A stretch of 33,184 bases of DNA. Origin: Chitinophaga pinensis. GTDB taxonomy: Bacteria; Bacteroidota; Bacteroidia; CAMBQF01. This document shows, piece by piece, positions 8,970 to 17,062 of this stretch (positions are counted from its first letter, which is position 1; the number at the start of each line of letters is the position of its first letter). Location: positions 1-33,184 of the forward strand of contig CAMBQF010000020.1 of NCBI GenBank assembly GCA_945869825.1, read 5' to 3'. The translations under genes and the position numbers were made by a program. A model generated the notes under the pieces. It was not told the origin of the DNA and did no database searches. It saw only the letters and a list, made by a program, of their open reading frames with translations.

Positions 8970-9227
8970 TTATTGTTTACCAGGGTCGTCGGTAATGTCT
9001 TTTGTGGCGTCCTGAGTTATCTTTTTAGCCTCTTGTTCCATTTTACGGGCACTATCCTGTATCTCTCGCTGAATGCCGTTTGTAGCGTCTTTAAACTCGC
9101 GCATACCTTTACCCAGCCCCTTGGCCAGTTCGGGTATTTTGTTGGCACCAAACAAAAGCATCACCACAAACAAAATCAAAACTATTTCGCTTGTACCAAG
9201 ATTTAAAAATAAAATGATTGCGTTCAT
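8970..9227 (-). CDS. tatA: Twin-arginine translocase subunit TatA/TatE
   Basis: An 85-residue protein with the TatA layout. A short N-terminal membrane helix (about 5-25: [21 protein letters not shown]) is followed by the [21 protein letters not shown] hinge and amphipathic helix, then a charged tail rich in Lys, Asp and Gln. TatA multimers form the pore by which folded proteins cross the inner membrane in the Tat pathway; a TatC partner is not in this window. Length is typical. It has its own consensus promoter (9247-9279) and lies downstream of the secDF terminator, so it is probably expressed separately from secDF. No terminator was seen in the 112 bp before the next gene, so some readthrough is possible. 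Confidence 0.93.
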   Translation of the reverse strand: MNAIILFLNLGTSEIVLILFVVMLLFGANKIPELAKGLGKGMREFKDATNGIQREIQDSARKMEQEAKKITQDATKDITDDPGKQ

Positions 9228-9246
9228 ACTTATTACCTGATATATG

Positions 9247-9279
9247 CAAAGATACAGTAAGAACCGATGCCTGAAACAA
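9247..9279 (-). promoter_or_regulatory. Promoter of tatA
   Basis: Minus strand TTG (9279-9277), 22-nt gap, TATCTTTG (9254-9247): a full match to the Bacteroidota housekeeping consensus TTG-N17-23-TAnnTTTG. It lies 19 bp before the ATG. Confidence 0.65.
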
Positions 9280-9301
9280 TTTGTTGCTGTTGATTTGATG
9301 C

Positions 9302-9333
9302 AAAAAAAATCCCCCGGCTGATACCAGGGGATT
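9302..9333 (-). terminator. Intrinsic terminator of secDF
   Basis: A stem of AATCCCC (9308-9314) with GGGGATT (9327-9333) and a 12-nt loop that can add two inner G-C pairs. On the minus strand the 3' arm runs directly into an eight-T tract. It sits just after the secDF stop at 9357. Confidence 0.85.
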
Positions 9334-9356
9334 AAAACGTCATTTAAACTTACCGT

Positions 9357-12300
9357 TTACTTAGCTGTTGCTCCCTTTTTAGCTTCTTCAACTAATTTCT
9401 TCTTGCGGAAATCAACCACAATAGGGGTTGCTATACATATAGAAGAGTAGGTACCTATTATAATACCAAGTAACAGCGCGAAAGAGAAACCACGGATAAC
9501 CTCGCCACCAAATACAAATATTGCGAACAATACAAAGAAAATGGTTAATGAGGTGTTGACGGTACGGCTTAGTGTTGAGTTTAATGCATCATTAATAACA
9601 CTAGAAACTTCGCGTTTAGGGTTATCAGCAAGATACTCGCGGATACGGTCGAATACTACTACGGTATCGTTAATAGAGTAACCCATAACAGTTAATATAG
9701 CGGCAATAAAAGCCTGGTCTACCTCTAAGCTAAATGGCAATATGCCATAGAATATAGAGAAGCATGAAAGAATAAACAAAGAGTCGTGCAGTAACGACAC
9801 AACAGCACCCAAACCAAACTCCCATTTACGGAAACGGAATACTATATATAGGAATATACCGGCAACCGCAAATAAGAACGACCAAGCAGAAGAACGCTTA
9901 ATATCGTCGGCCACTGTAGGTCCCACCATATCGCTGCTTTCTACTTTAGCTTTGTTGTCAGGCATGGCGGTAGCCAGGGTTGATTTTAGTAAATCTTCAA
10001 CCTCTGTACTTACGTTTTCTGTTTTATCGTCAATACGGTACTTGGTGGTAATTTTCACCTGGCTTTGTTCGCCAAAGGTTTTAACCTCAGGGGCATTGCC
10101 TCCAAATGGTTTAGCTAAAGCTTCGGCCACTGCGGTGGTTTCTACAGCCTTATCAAAGCTAACTACATAAGAACGGCCACCTTTAAAGTCTACACCAAAG
10201 TTTAGTCCGCGGGTAGCTAAAGAGGCAGCACCAGCTAATGTAACTAAGATAGAGAATGCGTAGTAGTATTTACGTTTGCCAATCCAGTCGATTTTAACAT
10301 TGCGGAAAAGGTTTTCAGTAAGCTTGGTAGAGAATTTAATATTCATGTTACGGCCAAGCATAAACTCAAACACTAAACGTGTGATGAAGATGGCAGAAAA
10401 CAATGAGGTTAAAATACCAATAACAAGGGTGGTAGCAAAGCCCTGCACAGGGCCAGTACCGTTTACAAACAACACCACACCTACAATTAAGGTGGTTACG
10501 TTAGCATCTATAATAGATGAGTAGGCCATTTTAAAACCATCGGCAATGGCCAGGCGTATGCCTTTACCATGTCGCAGCTCTTCGCGTATACGCTCATAAA
10601 TAAGTACGTTCGCATCAACCGACATACCCACCGTAAGTACGATACCCGCAATGCCGGGTAGTGTTAATACTGCACCTATAGAAGTTAAAACACCCATTAT
10701 AAAGAACAGGTTGACAAACAAGGCAATATCAGCAACCCAACCAGAGTTGTTGTAGTAGAAGCCCATGAATAGTAATACAAGGGCAAGAGCTATCATAAAC
10801 GACAGGAAACCATCGTTAATAGCTTTTTGGCCAAGCGATGGACCCACTACAACGTCTTGCACAATGCGTGCGGGGGCGGGCATTTTGCCTGCTTTAAGCA
10901 CGTTGGCTAAGTCTTTTGCCTCATCAAGTTTAAAGTTACCTGTAATTTGAGAGCTACCGTTAGGAATTTCGTTAATTACGTTTGGTGCAGAGTATACATA
11001 CCCATCAAGAACAATGGCGATAGCTTTGCCTTTGTTATCGGCGGTAAGGCGTTTCCACCTTTGAGAGCCCTCACCATTCATTTGCATTGAAACCTGTGCT
11101 TCAGAGCTGTTTTGCTGGTAATCGGCACGGGCATCAATAACCACCTCGCCGCTTAGGGCAGGAGTGCCATCGTTGCTGGTTACACGTATAGAAAACAGTT
11201 CAAGAATAAGTTTACCGTTAGATAATGTTTTAGGCTTTGCAGCCCAGTATGGCCTGAAATCGGCAGGGAAAAGAGCTCTGATAGATGGCAGGTTTAGGTA
11301 TTTATTAACCTTGGCAGTGTCTTTAACCTCGGCAACACCAAAAGCGGCACCATCAACATATACTTGCTGGCCGGCCTCGTTTGTTCCAATATTAGGGTTA
11401 AGTACGGCGTATAGTGGGTTTTCTTTGTTAAACTTGGCACGTTGCTCATCTTCGCTTAAGCCAGCGGTATCAGCAGCTGCTTTTTTGTTAGAGTCGGCTT
11501 TGGCAGCAGCCATAGCTTTGTTTGCACTATCTTTTTTAGCGACCGCCAGTTGGGCAGCTTTAGATGTATCGGCTACAGCTGCGGTATCCTGTACAGTGGC
11601 AACAGTATCGCCACCAGCAATAAGGCGCAACATGTCATTAGCCTTTTGCATGTAAGGGGCCATCTCTTCGTTTTGGTAAGTTTCCCAAAACTCAAGGTTT
11701 GCAGAACCCTGAAGCAGTTTACGCACACGGCCTTTATCTTTAACACCCGGTAGCTCTACCAATATACGGCCGGAGTTGCCAAGCTTTTGAATGTTTGGAG
11801 AAGTAACACCAAACTTATCGATACGCGTACGTAATACCTGAAAAGTACGGTCTATGGCGGCATCAGCCTCGGCGGTTAATACCTTCAACACATCCTCGTC
11901 GGTAGACTTGTAAGGGTCTATCTTATCTTTATTGGCAGCATTGCCAAATATAGCAGGCGATGCTAAGCGCTTACCCGGAGCTACGGTTTTCCAGGCCTCG
12001 CCAAACAGGGTAACAAAATCTTTATCAGAAGTTGCCTGGTTGGTTTGGGCAAGGGCTATAGCCTTTAAAAAGTCGGGGTCGGTGCTGTTGTTGGCCATTG
12101 TTTTAATCAAGTCAACAGTAGACACCTCCAGAGTAATGTTCATACCTCCTTGTAAGTCAAGGCCCAACACCAATTCGCGGGCTTTACACTCCTGGTAGGT
12201 ATAGTTATAAATACCCAGGTTAAATACCTTTTCGTTTTTAATAGAGTCAAGGTAGTTACGCTCTTTGGCGGTGTCGCCAGCTGCAAATTCGCGGGCATCG

Positions 12301-12398
12301 CTCTCAACCGAGCGAGTAATGAATGTAAACGAGATTTGGTAAATACAAACCAAACCAAGTATAATTGCGAAAAGCCTTATGGCTCCTTTATTCTGCAT
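9357..12398 (-). CDS. secDF: Protein translocase subunit SecDF (fused)
   Basis: This 1013-residue protein carries SecD and SecF in one chain, the usual Bacteroidota form. SecD half: a first membrane helix at about 8-28, the D1 motif LGLDLQGGMNITLEV near 78-92, the P1 periplasmic domain, then five membrane helices with GIVLTVGMSVDANVLIYERIREE. SecF half (from about 690): DFKGGRSYVVSF, VGPTVADDIKRS, and the second helix bundle with VMGYSINDTVVVFDRIREYL. SecDF uses the proton gradient to pull proteins through SecYEG, needed for all cargo of the type IX system. The P1 domain contains a low-complexity Ala/Lys/Asp insertion (about 270-330). A textbook promoter is at 12436-12465 and a strong terminator follows the stop. 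Confidence 0.96.
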   Translation of the reverse strand: MQNKGAIRLFAIILGLVCIYQISFTFITRSVESDAREFAAGDTAKERNYLDSIKNEKVFNLGIYNYTYQECKARELVLGLDLQGGMNITLEVSTVDLIKTMANNSTDPDFLKAIALAQTNQATSDKDFVTLFGEAWKTVAPGKRLASPAIFGNAANKDKIDPYKSTDEDVLKVLTAEADAAIDRTFQVLRTRIDKFGVTSPNIQKLGNSGRILVELPGVKDKGRVRKLLQGSANLEFWETYQNEEMAPYMQKANDMLRLIAGGDTVATVQDTAAVADTSKAAQLAVAKKDSANKAMAAAKADSNKKAAADTAGLSEDEQRAKFNKENPLYAVLNPNIGTNEAGQQVYVDGAAFGVAEVKDTAKVNKYLNLPSIRALFPADFRPYWAAKPKTLSNGKLILELFSIRVTSNDGTPALSGEVVIDARADYQQNSSEAQVSMQMNGEGSQRWKRLTADNKGKAIAIVLDGYVYSAPNVINEIPNGSSQITGNFKLDEAKDLANVLKAGKMPAPARIVQDVVVGPSLGQKAINDGFLSFMIALALVLLFMGFYYNNSGWVADIALFVNLFFIMGVLTSIGAVLTLPGIAGIVLTVGMSVDANVLIYERIREELRHGKGIRLAIADGFKMAYSSIIDANVTTLIVGVVLFVNGTGPVQGFATTLVIGILTSLFSAIFITRLVFEFMLGRNMNIKFSTKLTENLFRNVKIDWIGKRKYYYAFSILVTLAGAASLATRGLNFGVDFKGGRSYVVSFDKAVETTAVAEALAKPFGGNAPEVKTFGEQSQVKITTKYRIDDKTENVSTEVEDLLKSTLATAMPDNKAKVESSDMVGPTVADDIKRSSAWSFLFAVAGIFLYIVFRFRKWEFGLGAVVSLLHDSLFILSCFSIFYGILPFSLEVDQAFIAAILTVMGYSINDTVVVFDRIREYLADNPKREVSSVINDALNSTLSRTVNTSLTIFFVLFAIFVFGGEVIRGFSFALLLGIIIGTYSSICIATPIVVDFRKKKLVEEAKKGATAK

Positions 12399-12435
12399 TA
12401 TTTTTAGTGTTTATACAGGGTTATTTTAAGGTCGG

Positions 12436-12465
12436 CAAATATAAGAAACTATTGTTAACCGCCAA
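12436..12465 (-). promoter_or_regulatory. Promoter of secDF
   Basis: Minus strand TTG (12465-12463), exactly 19 nt, then TATATTTG (12443-12436): a perfect match to the Bacteroidota consensus, 37 bp upstream of the secDF ATG in the 205-bp divergent intergenic region. Confidence 0.75.
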
Positions 12466-12577
12466 CACCCCCTATAAAATTCGGGGAAAGGCCAACAATT
12501 ACAAGCGGTTTAAGGGGGTTTAAAATTAACTTTAGTAAAGAAGTGCCTGCCAAAGTACAATTTAAGGCCCAATAGCT

Positions 12578-12585
12578 TAACTTTG
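12578..12585 (+). promoter_or_regulatory. Candidate -7 box of the FG-GAP gene
   Basis: TAACTTTG matches TAnnTTTG and lies 18 bp before the ATG at 12604. No TTG is present at the normal distance upstream, so only the -7 half supports it. Confidence 0.4.
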
Positions 12586-12603
12586 TAGAAACAGCGTAGT
12601 ATT

Positions 12604-14883
12604 ATGATATTAAGAGTTAGTACCCTTGCAATTGCCTTATTAGTAACCCAAGTGCTTACTGCCCAGTATGTTTTTAAACGTAACGACACGGTGCAGGTGA
12701 TAAAAAACACCAACATACAGCAATATGCCTGGGGCGGGGGCATCAACTTTTCTCAATACTCTAATATAGACCTGAACTTTGATGGCAAAAAAGACCTTTT
12801 TGTTTTTGACCGTACCGGAAACCGTATACTGTGCTTTATAAACACGGCCACCACGCCTGGCCAAACCGCCTGGACATTTGACCCCGGCATGTGCTACAAA
12901 TTCCCCCCGATGGAGAACTGGGCCCTGCTGCGCGATTACAACGGCGATGGGAAGGAAGATATTTTTACATCGTTTAACGGTAGTGCCAAGGTGTACTTAA
13001 ACACATCGAACCCAACAGATGGATTGCAGTTTCAGCTGGTAAAGTCGCAATTGCTTTCTTTTTATACTGTAAGCCTGCTGGGTTTATTTATTAGCCCCGC
13101 CGATATTCCGGCTATTGATGATATTGATGGTGATGGTGACTTAGACATACTTACGTTTAGCCTGGTAGGATCGTGTGTGGAATACCACCAAAACCAAAGC
13201 ATGGAAACGTATGGTAATGCCGACAGTTTAAAGTTTATTTTAAAAACCGACAACTGGGGCCTGTTTACCGAAAATATTAATAACAACAACGTTACATTTA
13301 ACGATAGCTGCGATAAACCCGACCCGCAAGGGCCTGAACTGTTGATTGCGCCTGATACCTATGTTTCTAACCCTGTGCATGATATGCCTGATGAGGATGG
13401 AGACGGCACCTATCCCAACCTACGCCATCAGGGTTCGACAGTAGCTACGCTGGATTTAGAAGGCGATGGCGACAAAGATTTGTTTTTGGGCGATGTATCG
13501 TTTACTAACGTGTCTATGCTTACAAATAGTGGCAGCGCCCAATATGCTTTGATGGATGCGGTAGACCTTAGTTTTCCGGGTTACGATACGCCGGTTGATA
13601 TACAGCTTTTTCCGGGCACCTACTTTGTTGACATAAATAACGATACAAGACCTGATATGATTTGCACTCCCAACACAGGACTGAATGGCGAAAATACCCT
13701 TGGCGTATCATTATACTATAATATAGGTAGTGCCCCGCAAAATACTTTTGACTTTATACGCAAAGAATTTATACAGGGCGATATGGTTGATGTGGGCGAA
13801 AATGCCCTGCCTACCTTGTTTGACTATAATAACGACGGGCTGCAAGACCTTGTTATTGCCAACTATGGCTACTACCAAAACGGCGGTATTTACCGTGGTG
13901 GCTTATCTTTGTACAAAAATATTGGCACCCCTACCATACCCAAATTCAAGTTTATGGACCGCGACTGGGGAAGCCTGTCAAACCAAAACATAAACTTTAT
14001 GGCCCCCAGCTTTGGCGATCTTGACGGGGACGGTAAAAAAGACCTTGTATGTGGCGACCGAACCGGCAATCTGCATTTTTTTAAGAACATAGCCCCTACT
14101 AACGATACGGTTGTTTTTACCCTTATGCCTACGGCCTTATCTACTATTGATGTGGGTGGCTACTCATCGCCGCAGTTGTACGACCTAAATAAAGACGGGC
14201 TGCTAGACCTTATTGTGGGCGAGAAAAACGGCAACTTAAACTATTTCCCAAATACAGGAACAGCCAACAACTTTATCTTTGCCACCCTGCCTTTAACAGA
14301 TAACCTGGGCGACATTGATATTATAGACCAAACGGTTAGCAACTTTGGCTACAGTATGCCCTGCCTGTTTGACAGTGCCGGAGTAACCCACCTGGTGGTT
14401 GGCGCCCAACGCGGCACCCTGTTTCACTATACTAATATAGATGGTAACCTTACCGGGGCTTTTACCATGCAAGACAGTACCTTTACCACCCTTACCCGCC
14501 AGGGCACCTATGCTGCACCTACCATGGGCGATATTAATAACGATGGGTATATTGATGCCATTACGGGTGTTGCTACAGGTGGGGTACATTTATACCTTGG
14601 CCAAAACCCCCTTACATCTTCGGTGGAAGAAAATGTTACGCCCTCTGATATTTCTATATACCCCAACCCTGCAAATGGTATGGCATTTATTACAAATACC
14701 AAGGTTAAGCCAGGCGAAAAACAGGTTCTTACTGTATATGATTTAACGGGTAGGGTTATTATGAGCGAGAATATGACTGGCAACCAGCACCAGTTGAATA
14801 TCAGCACACTTACTAAAGGCATGTACTTAGTTACCATGCAAAATGCTAAGGGAATGGTAACCAAGCGGTTGATGGTTTATTAA
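12604..14883 (+). CDS. FG-GAP/VCBS-repeat propeller protein, T9SS type A cargo
   Basis: This 759-residue secreted protein has a signal peptide at 1-20 (ending VLTAQ). The body is built of FG-GAP/VCBS repeats with calcium-binding loops of the form DxNxDGxxD: NFDGKKDLFVFD, DYNGDGKEDIF, DIDGDGDLDIL, DLEGDGDKDLF, DYNNDGLQDLV, DLDGDGKKDLV, DLNKDGLLDLI and DINNDGYIDAI. These should fold as one or two seven-bladed beta-propellers. The last about 80 residues are a type A T9SS sorting domain (DISIYPNPANG at its start, GMYLVTM and KRLMVY at its end). Proteins of this kind are surface-exposed or released and often bind ligands or other cell-surface molecules; no enzyme motif is visible. Divergent from secDF and probably monocistronic. 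Confidence 0.9.
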   Translation: MILRVSTLAIALLVTQVLTAQYVFKRNDTVQVIKNTNIQQYAWGGGINFSQYSNIDLNFDGKKDLFVFDRTGNRILCFINTATTPGQTAWTFDPGMCYKFPPMENWALLRDYNGDGKEDIFTSFNGSAKVYLNTSNPTDGLQFQLVKSQLLSFYTVSLLGLFISPADIPAIDDIDGDGDLDILTFSLVGSCVEYHQNQSMETYGNADSLKFILKTDNWGLFTENINNNNVTFNDSCDKPDPQGPELLIAPDTYVSNPVHDMPDEDGDGTYPNLRHQGSTVATLDLEGDGDKDLFLGDVSFTNVSMLTNSGSAQYALMDAVDLSFPGYDTPVDIQLFPGTYFVDINNDTRPDMICTPNTGLNGENTLGVSLYYNIGSAPQNTFDFIRKEFIQGDMVDVGENALPTLFDYNNDGLQDLVIANYGYYQNGGIYRGGLSLYKNIGTPTIPKFKFMDRDWGSLSNQNINFMAPSFGDLDGDGKKDLVCGDRTGNLHFFKNIAPTNDTVVFTLMPTALSTIDVGGYSSPQLYDLNKDGLLDLIVGEKNGNLNYFPNTGTANNFIFATLPLTDNLGDIDIIDQTVSNFGYSMPCLFDSAGVTHLVVGAQRGTLFHYTNIDGNLTGAFTMQDSTFTTLTRQGTYAAPTMGDINNDGYIDAITGVATGGVHLYLGQNPLTSSVEENVTPSDISIYPNPANGMAFITNTKVKPGEKQVLTVYDLTGRVIMSENMTGNQHQLNISTLTKGMYLVTMQNAKGMVTKRLMVY

Positions 14884-14917
14884 CTATAAGCTACGTATGT
14901 TTTTTAGTTTACATCTG

Positions 14918-15350
14918 ACAACTGAAATCTGACAGATTAGCTTTTCTATTTCTCTTTCAATGTTTTAATTGAAGAAACCAGCATTCTTATTAATTCTTGA
15001 GAATCAGCAATCAAGCTTAAATATACCTCAACCGAAATAAAGTGAGTGTCTTTTAATAAGCTTAGCCAATAAGAAGTTTCGTTGGCTTCTTTCAATGCTA
15101 TACTAAGTTTGTGCACAAAGTCAGCCTTTGACTGTGCATGCTCAGCTTCGCGTACCAAAGCACCAATAGCGGTACCCGACCGAAGCAATTGGCGGCTCAT
15201 ATCAAACTCTTTATGTTCTTTGGCAATACCTCTGCAAGTATTAATACAGCGGATTGCAAAAGCATACGATTTTTCCTGGATAACTCCTTTTAACTTTAAC
15301 TCCATAGAACAAATAGGTTTAGTTCTTTTCTGTCAGATGTCAACTGTTAG
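14918..15350. repeat. Imperfect inverted repeats flanking the four-helix-bundle gene
   Basis: About 23 bases at 14918-14940 (ACAACTGAAATCTGACAGA...) match the reverse complement of about 15328-15350 at 18 of 23 positions by eye. A perfect 10-bp inverted pair ACATCTGACA (14911-14920) / TGTCAGATGT (15331-15340) overlaps them. They bracket one short gene like the ends of a small cassette. No target-site duplication or transposase is visible. Confidence 0.45.
14946..15305 (-). CDS. Four-helix bundle protein (23S rRNA intervening-sequence type, TIGR02436-like)
   Basis: A 119-residue, fully helical protein with the family landmarks: KSYAFAIRCINTCRGI in the first helix, DMSRQLLRSGTAIGALVREAEHAQSKADFVHKLSIALKEANETSYWLSLL in the middle (positions about 35-84), and a final helix ending MLVSSIKTLKEK. 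Relatives are encoded by intervening sequences in bacterial 23S rRNA genes and, very commonly in Bacteroidota, as free genes. They form pentamers, and their function is unknown. Here the gene stands alone between a T9SS cargo gene and a dipeptidase gene. Short inverted repeats flank it, which suggests mobility (inference). The ATG start at 15305 gives the normal length. Confidence 0.88.
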   Translation of the reverse strand: MELKLKGVIQEKSYAFAIRCINTCRGIAKEHKEFDMSRQLLRSGTAIGALVREAEHAQSKADFVHKLSIALKEANETSYWLSLLKDTHFISVEVYLSLIADSQELIRMLVSSIKTLKEK

Positions 15351-15358
15351 ATTAAAGA

Positions 15359-16732
15359 CTATGCTTTGCTCATTTCTACATAATACTTATAGAAGTAAGG
15401 GATGGTTTCGATGCCTTTGTAGTAGTTAAACAGGCCATAATGCTCGTTTGGTGAGTGGATAGCATCGCTATCTAAACCAAAGCCCATAAGTACTGACTTA
15501 GCCGCCAGCACTTTCTCAAACATAGCTACAATAGGTATACTGCCACCGCCGCGTGTTGGTATAGGGCGTTTGCCAAAGGTTGTTTCCATAGCCTTGGCTG
15601 CAGCTAAAAACGCAACAGAATTGGTTGGGGTAAGCACAGGCTCGCCGCCATGGTGGGCGCGCACCTCTACTTTTACCGAAGCCGGGGCAATGCTTTTGAA
15701 ATAGCTGGTAAACAGCTCGGTAGCTTTATCAGAGCTTTGGCCCGGAACTAAACGCATAGATATTTTAGCAAATGCTTTTGACGGAAGTACGGTTTTAGAA
15801 CCTTCGCCGGTGTAGCCACCCCAAATGCCATTAACATCAAGGGTTGGGCGGGTACCGGTACGCTCTAAAACGGTGTAGCCCATTTCGCCCCATACATCGC
15901 CCATATCAAGGTCTTTTTTGTATTCCTCAATATCAAAAGGCGCTTTGTTAAGTTCGGCACGTTCTTCGTCTGTTAACACCAACACATCATCGTAAAAACC
16001 GGGAATGGTAATGTGGTTGTTCTCATCGTGCATCTGGGCTATCATTTTGGCCAAAATGTTGATTGGGTTGGCAACCGCGCCGCCATAAACACCGCTGTGA
16101 AGGTCGCGGTTTGGGCCGGTTACCTCCACCTCAACATAGCTAAGGCCACGCAGGCCAACGTCTAACGATGGGGTGTCGTTACCAATCATTGATGTATCAG
16201 AAATTAAAACCAAATCGCACTTTAATTTCTCTTTATTGGCAATACAAAAATCAGTCAGGTTACTGCTGCCTACCTCTTCTTCGCCCTCTATTAAAAACTT
16301 TACGTTGCAAGGCAGTTTGTTCTCTTTAAACATGTATTCAAACGCCTTAACGTGCATATACATCTGGCCTTTATCGTCGGCACTGCCGCGGGCATAAATT
16401 TTTTCGTCTTTTATTACCGGTTCAAACGGTGGAGAGTCCCACAGGTTTAAAGGGTCGGCAGGTTGCACATCGTAGTGGCCATATACCATAATGGTTGGTA
16501 ACGAGGCATCTAAAAACTTCTCTCCATACACAATAGGGTGGCCCGGGGTGGTGCAAATTTCAACACTGTCAGCTCCAGCCTCGGTAAGGCGGGCGGCTAC
16601 CATTTGGGCAGCTTTAACCACATCGCCGGCATATTTAGAGTCGGCGCTAACCGATGGGATGCGAAGCAAATCAAGCAATTCGTTTAAAAAGCGGTCTTTA
16701 TTTTGGTCGATGTATTGTTTAACTGTATCCAT
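15359..16732 (-). CDS. M20-family dipeptidase (CNDP/PepV-like)
   Basis: This 457-residue protein shows all M20 zinc-peptidase landmarks: YGHYDVQPAD near 84-93 with the first metal His and catalytic Asp, GSADDKGQ near 115-122 with the bridging Asp, and the catalytic glutamates in IEGEEEVGSSN near 148-158. A lid/dimerisation domain follows (GPNRDLHSGVYGGAVANP) and a closing motif DAIHSPNEHYGL that supplies the last metal His. Length and motifs fit the metallo-dipeptidases annotated simply as dipeptidase in Bacteroidota. It has no signal peptide and is therefore cytoplasmic, probably hydrolysing dipeptides for nutrition. The gene is divergent from the large T9SS cargo cluster across a 330-bp gap, and followed 53 bp later by the four-helix-bundle gene. 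Confidence 0.92.
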   Translation of the reverse strand: MDTVKQYIDQNKDRFLNELLDLLRIPSVSADSKYAGDVVKAAQMVAARLTEAGADSVEICTTPGHPIVYGEKFLDASLPTIMVYGHYDVQPADPLNLWDSPPFEPVIKDEKIYARGSADDKGQMYMHVKAFEYMFKENKLPCNVKFLIEGEEEVGSSNLTDFCIANKEKLKCDLVLISDTSMIGNDTPSLDVGLRGLSYVEVEVTGPNRDLHSGVYGGAVANPINILAKMIAQMHDENNHITIPGFYDDVLVLTDEERAELNKAPFDIEEYKKDLDMGDVWGEMGYTVLERTGTRPTLDVNGIWGGYTGEGSKTVLPSKAFAKISMRLVPGQSSDKATELFTSYFKSIAPASVKVEVRAHHGGEPVLTPTNSVAFLAAAKAMETTFGKRPIPTRGGGSIPIVAMFEKVLAAKSVLMGFGLDSDAIHSPNEHYGLFNYYKGIETIPYFYKYYVEMSKA

Positions 16733-17062
16733 GGATGATTATTTTTTTTGCAAGTTTATTAATAATAAGCTTACGCTACCACGCCTTTTTACCCCTCGCC
16801 CAACCCTTCCCCTTTAAGGGTGGCTAAAAATCTTCTTTTATCCGCATACTCTGTACAAATACTTATCTAAAATCCATCAGGTATTGGATTGATATATTAA
16901 ATTTCGTGTTCCGATAAACCTTTAAATATGTTTTTTGTCTGTTTATAATAATGTCAAATTTTTGGCGTATTAATTGCAGCAACTTGGTTGTTATGGTTTG
17001 CGTACAAAGAAAATGCTTGCGTGTACCACTTTTTTTGCTATTTTTATAAAAAATTTTACCTT
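16733..17062. other. 330-bp divergent intergenic region
   Basis: No gene or RNA gene could be supported here. It separates the dipeptidase gene from the first type B cargo gene and must hold both promoters. A TATAAT-like stretch occurs near 16945, but no full TTG/TAnnTTTG pair was found. The part from about 16900 is strongly AT-rich, and the cargo frame remains open back to a TTG at 16988 without an ATG. Confidence 0.5.

Noticed and set aside
16804-16822. Hairpin ACCCTT/AAGGGT as a dipeptidase or cargo-gene regulator
   Set aside because: The stem is only six base pairs with no T-run and no position that suggests a role.
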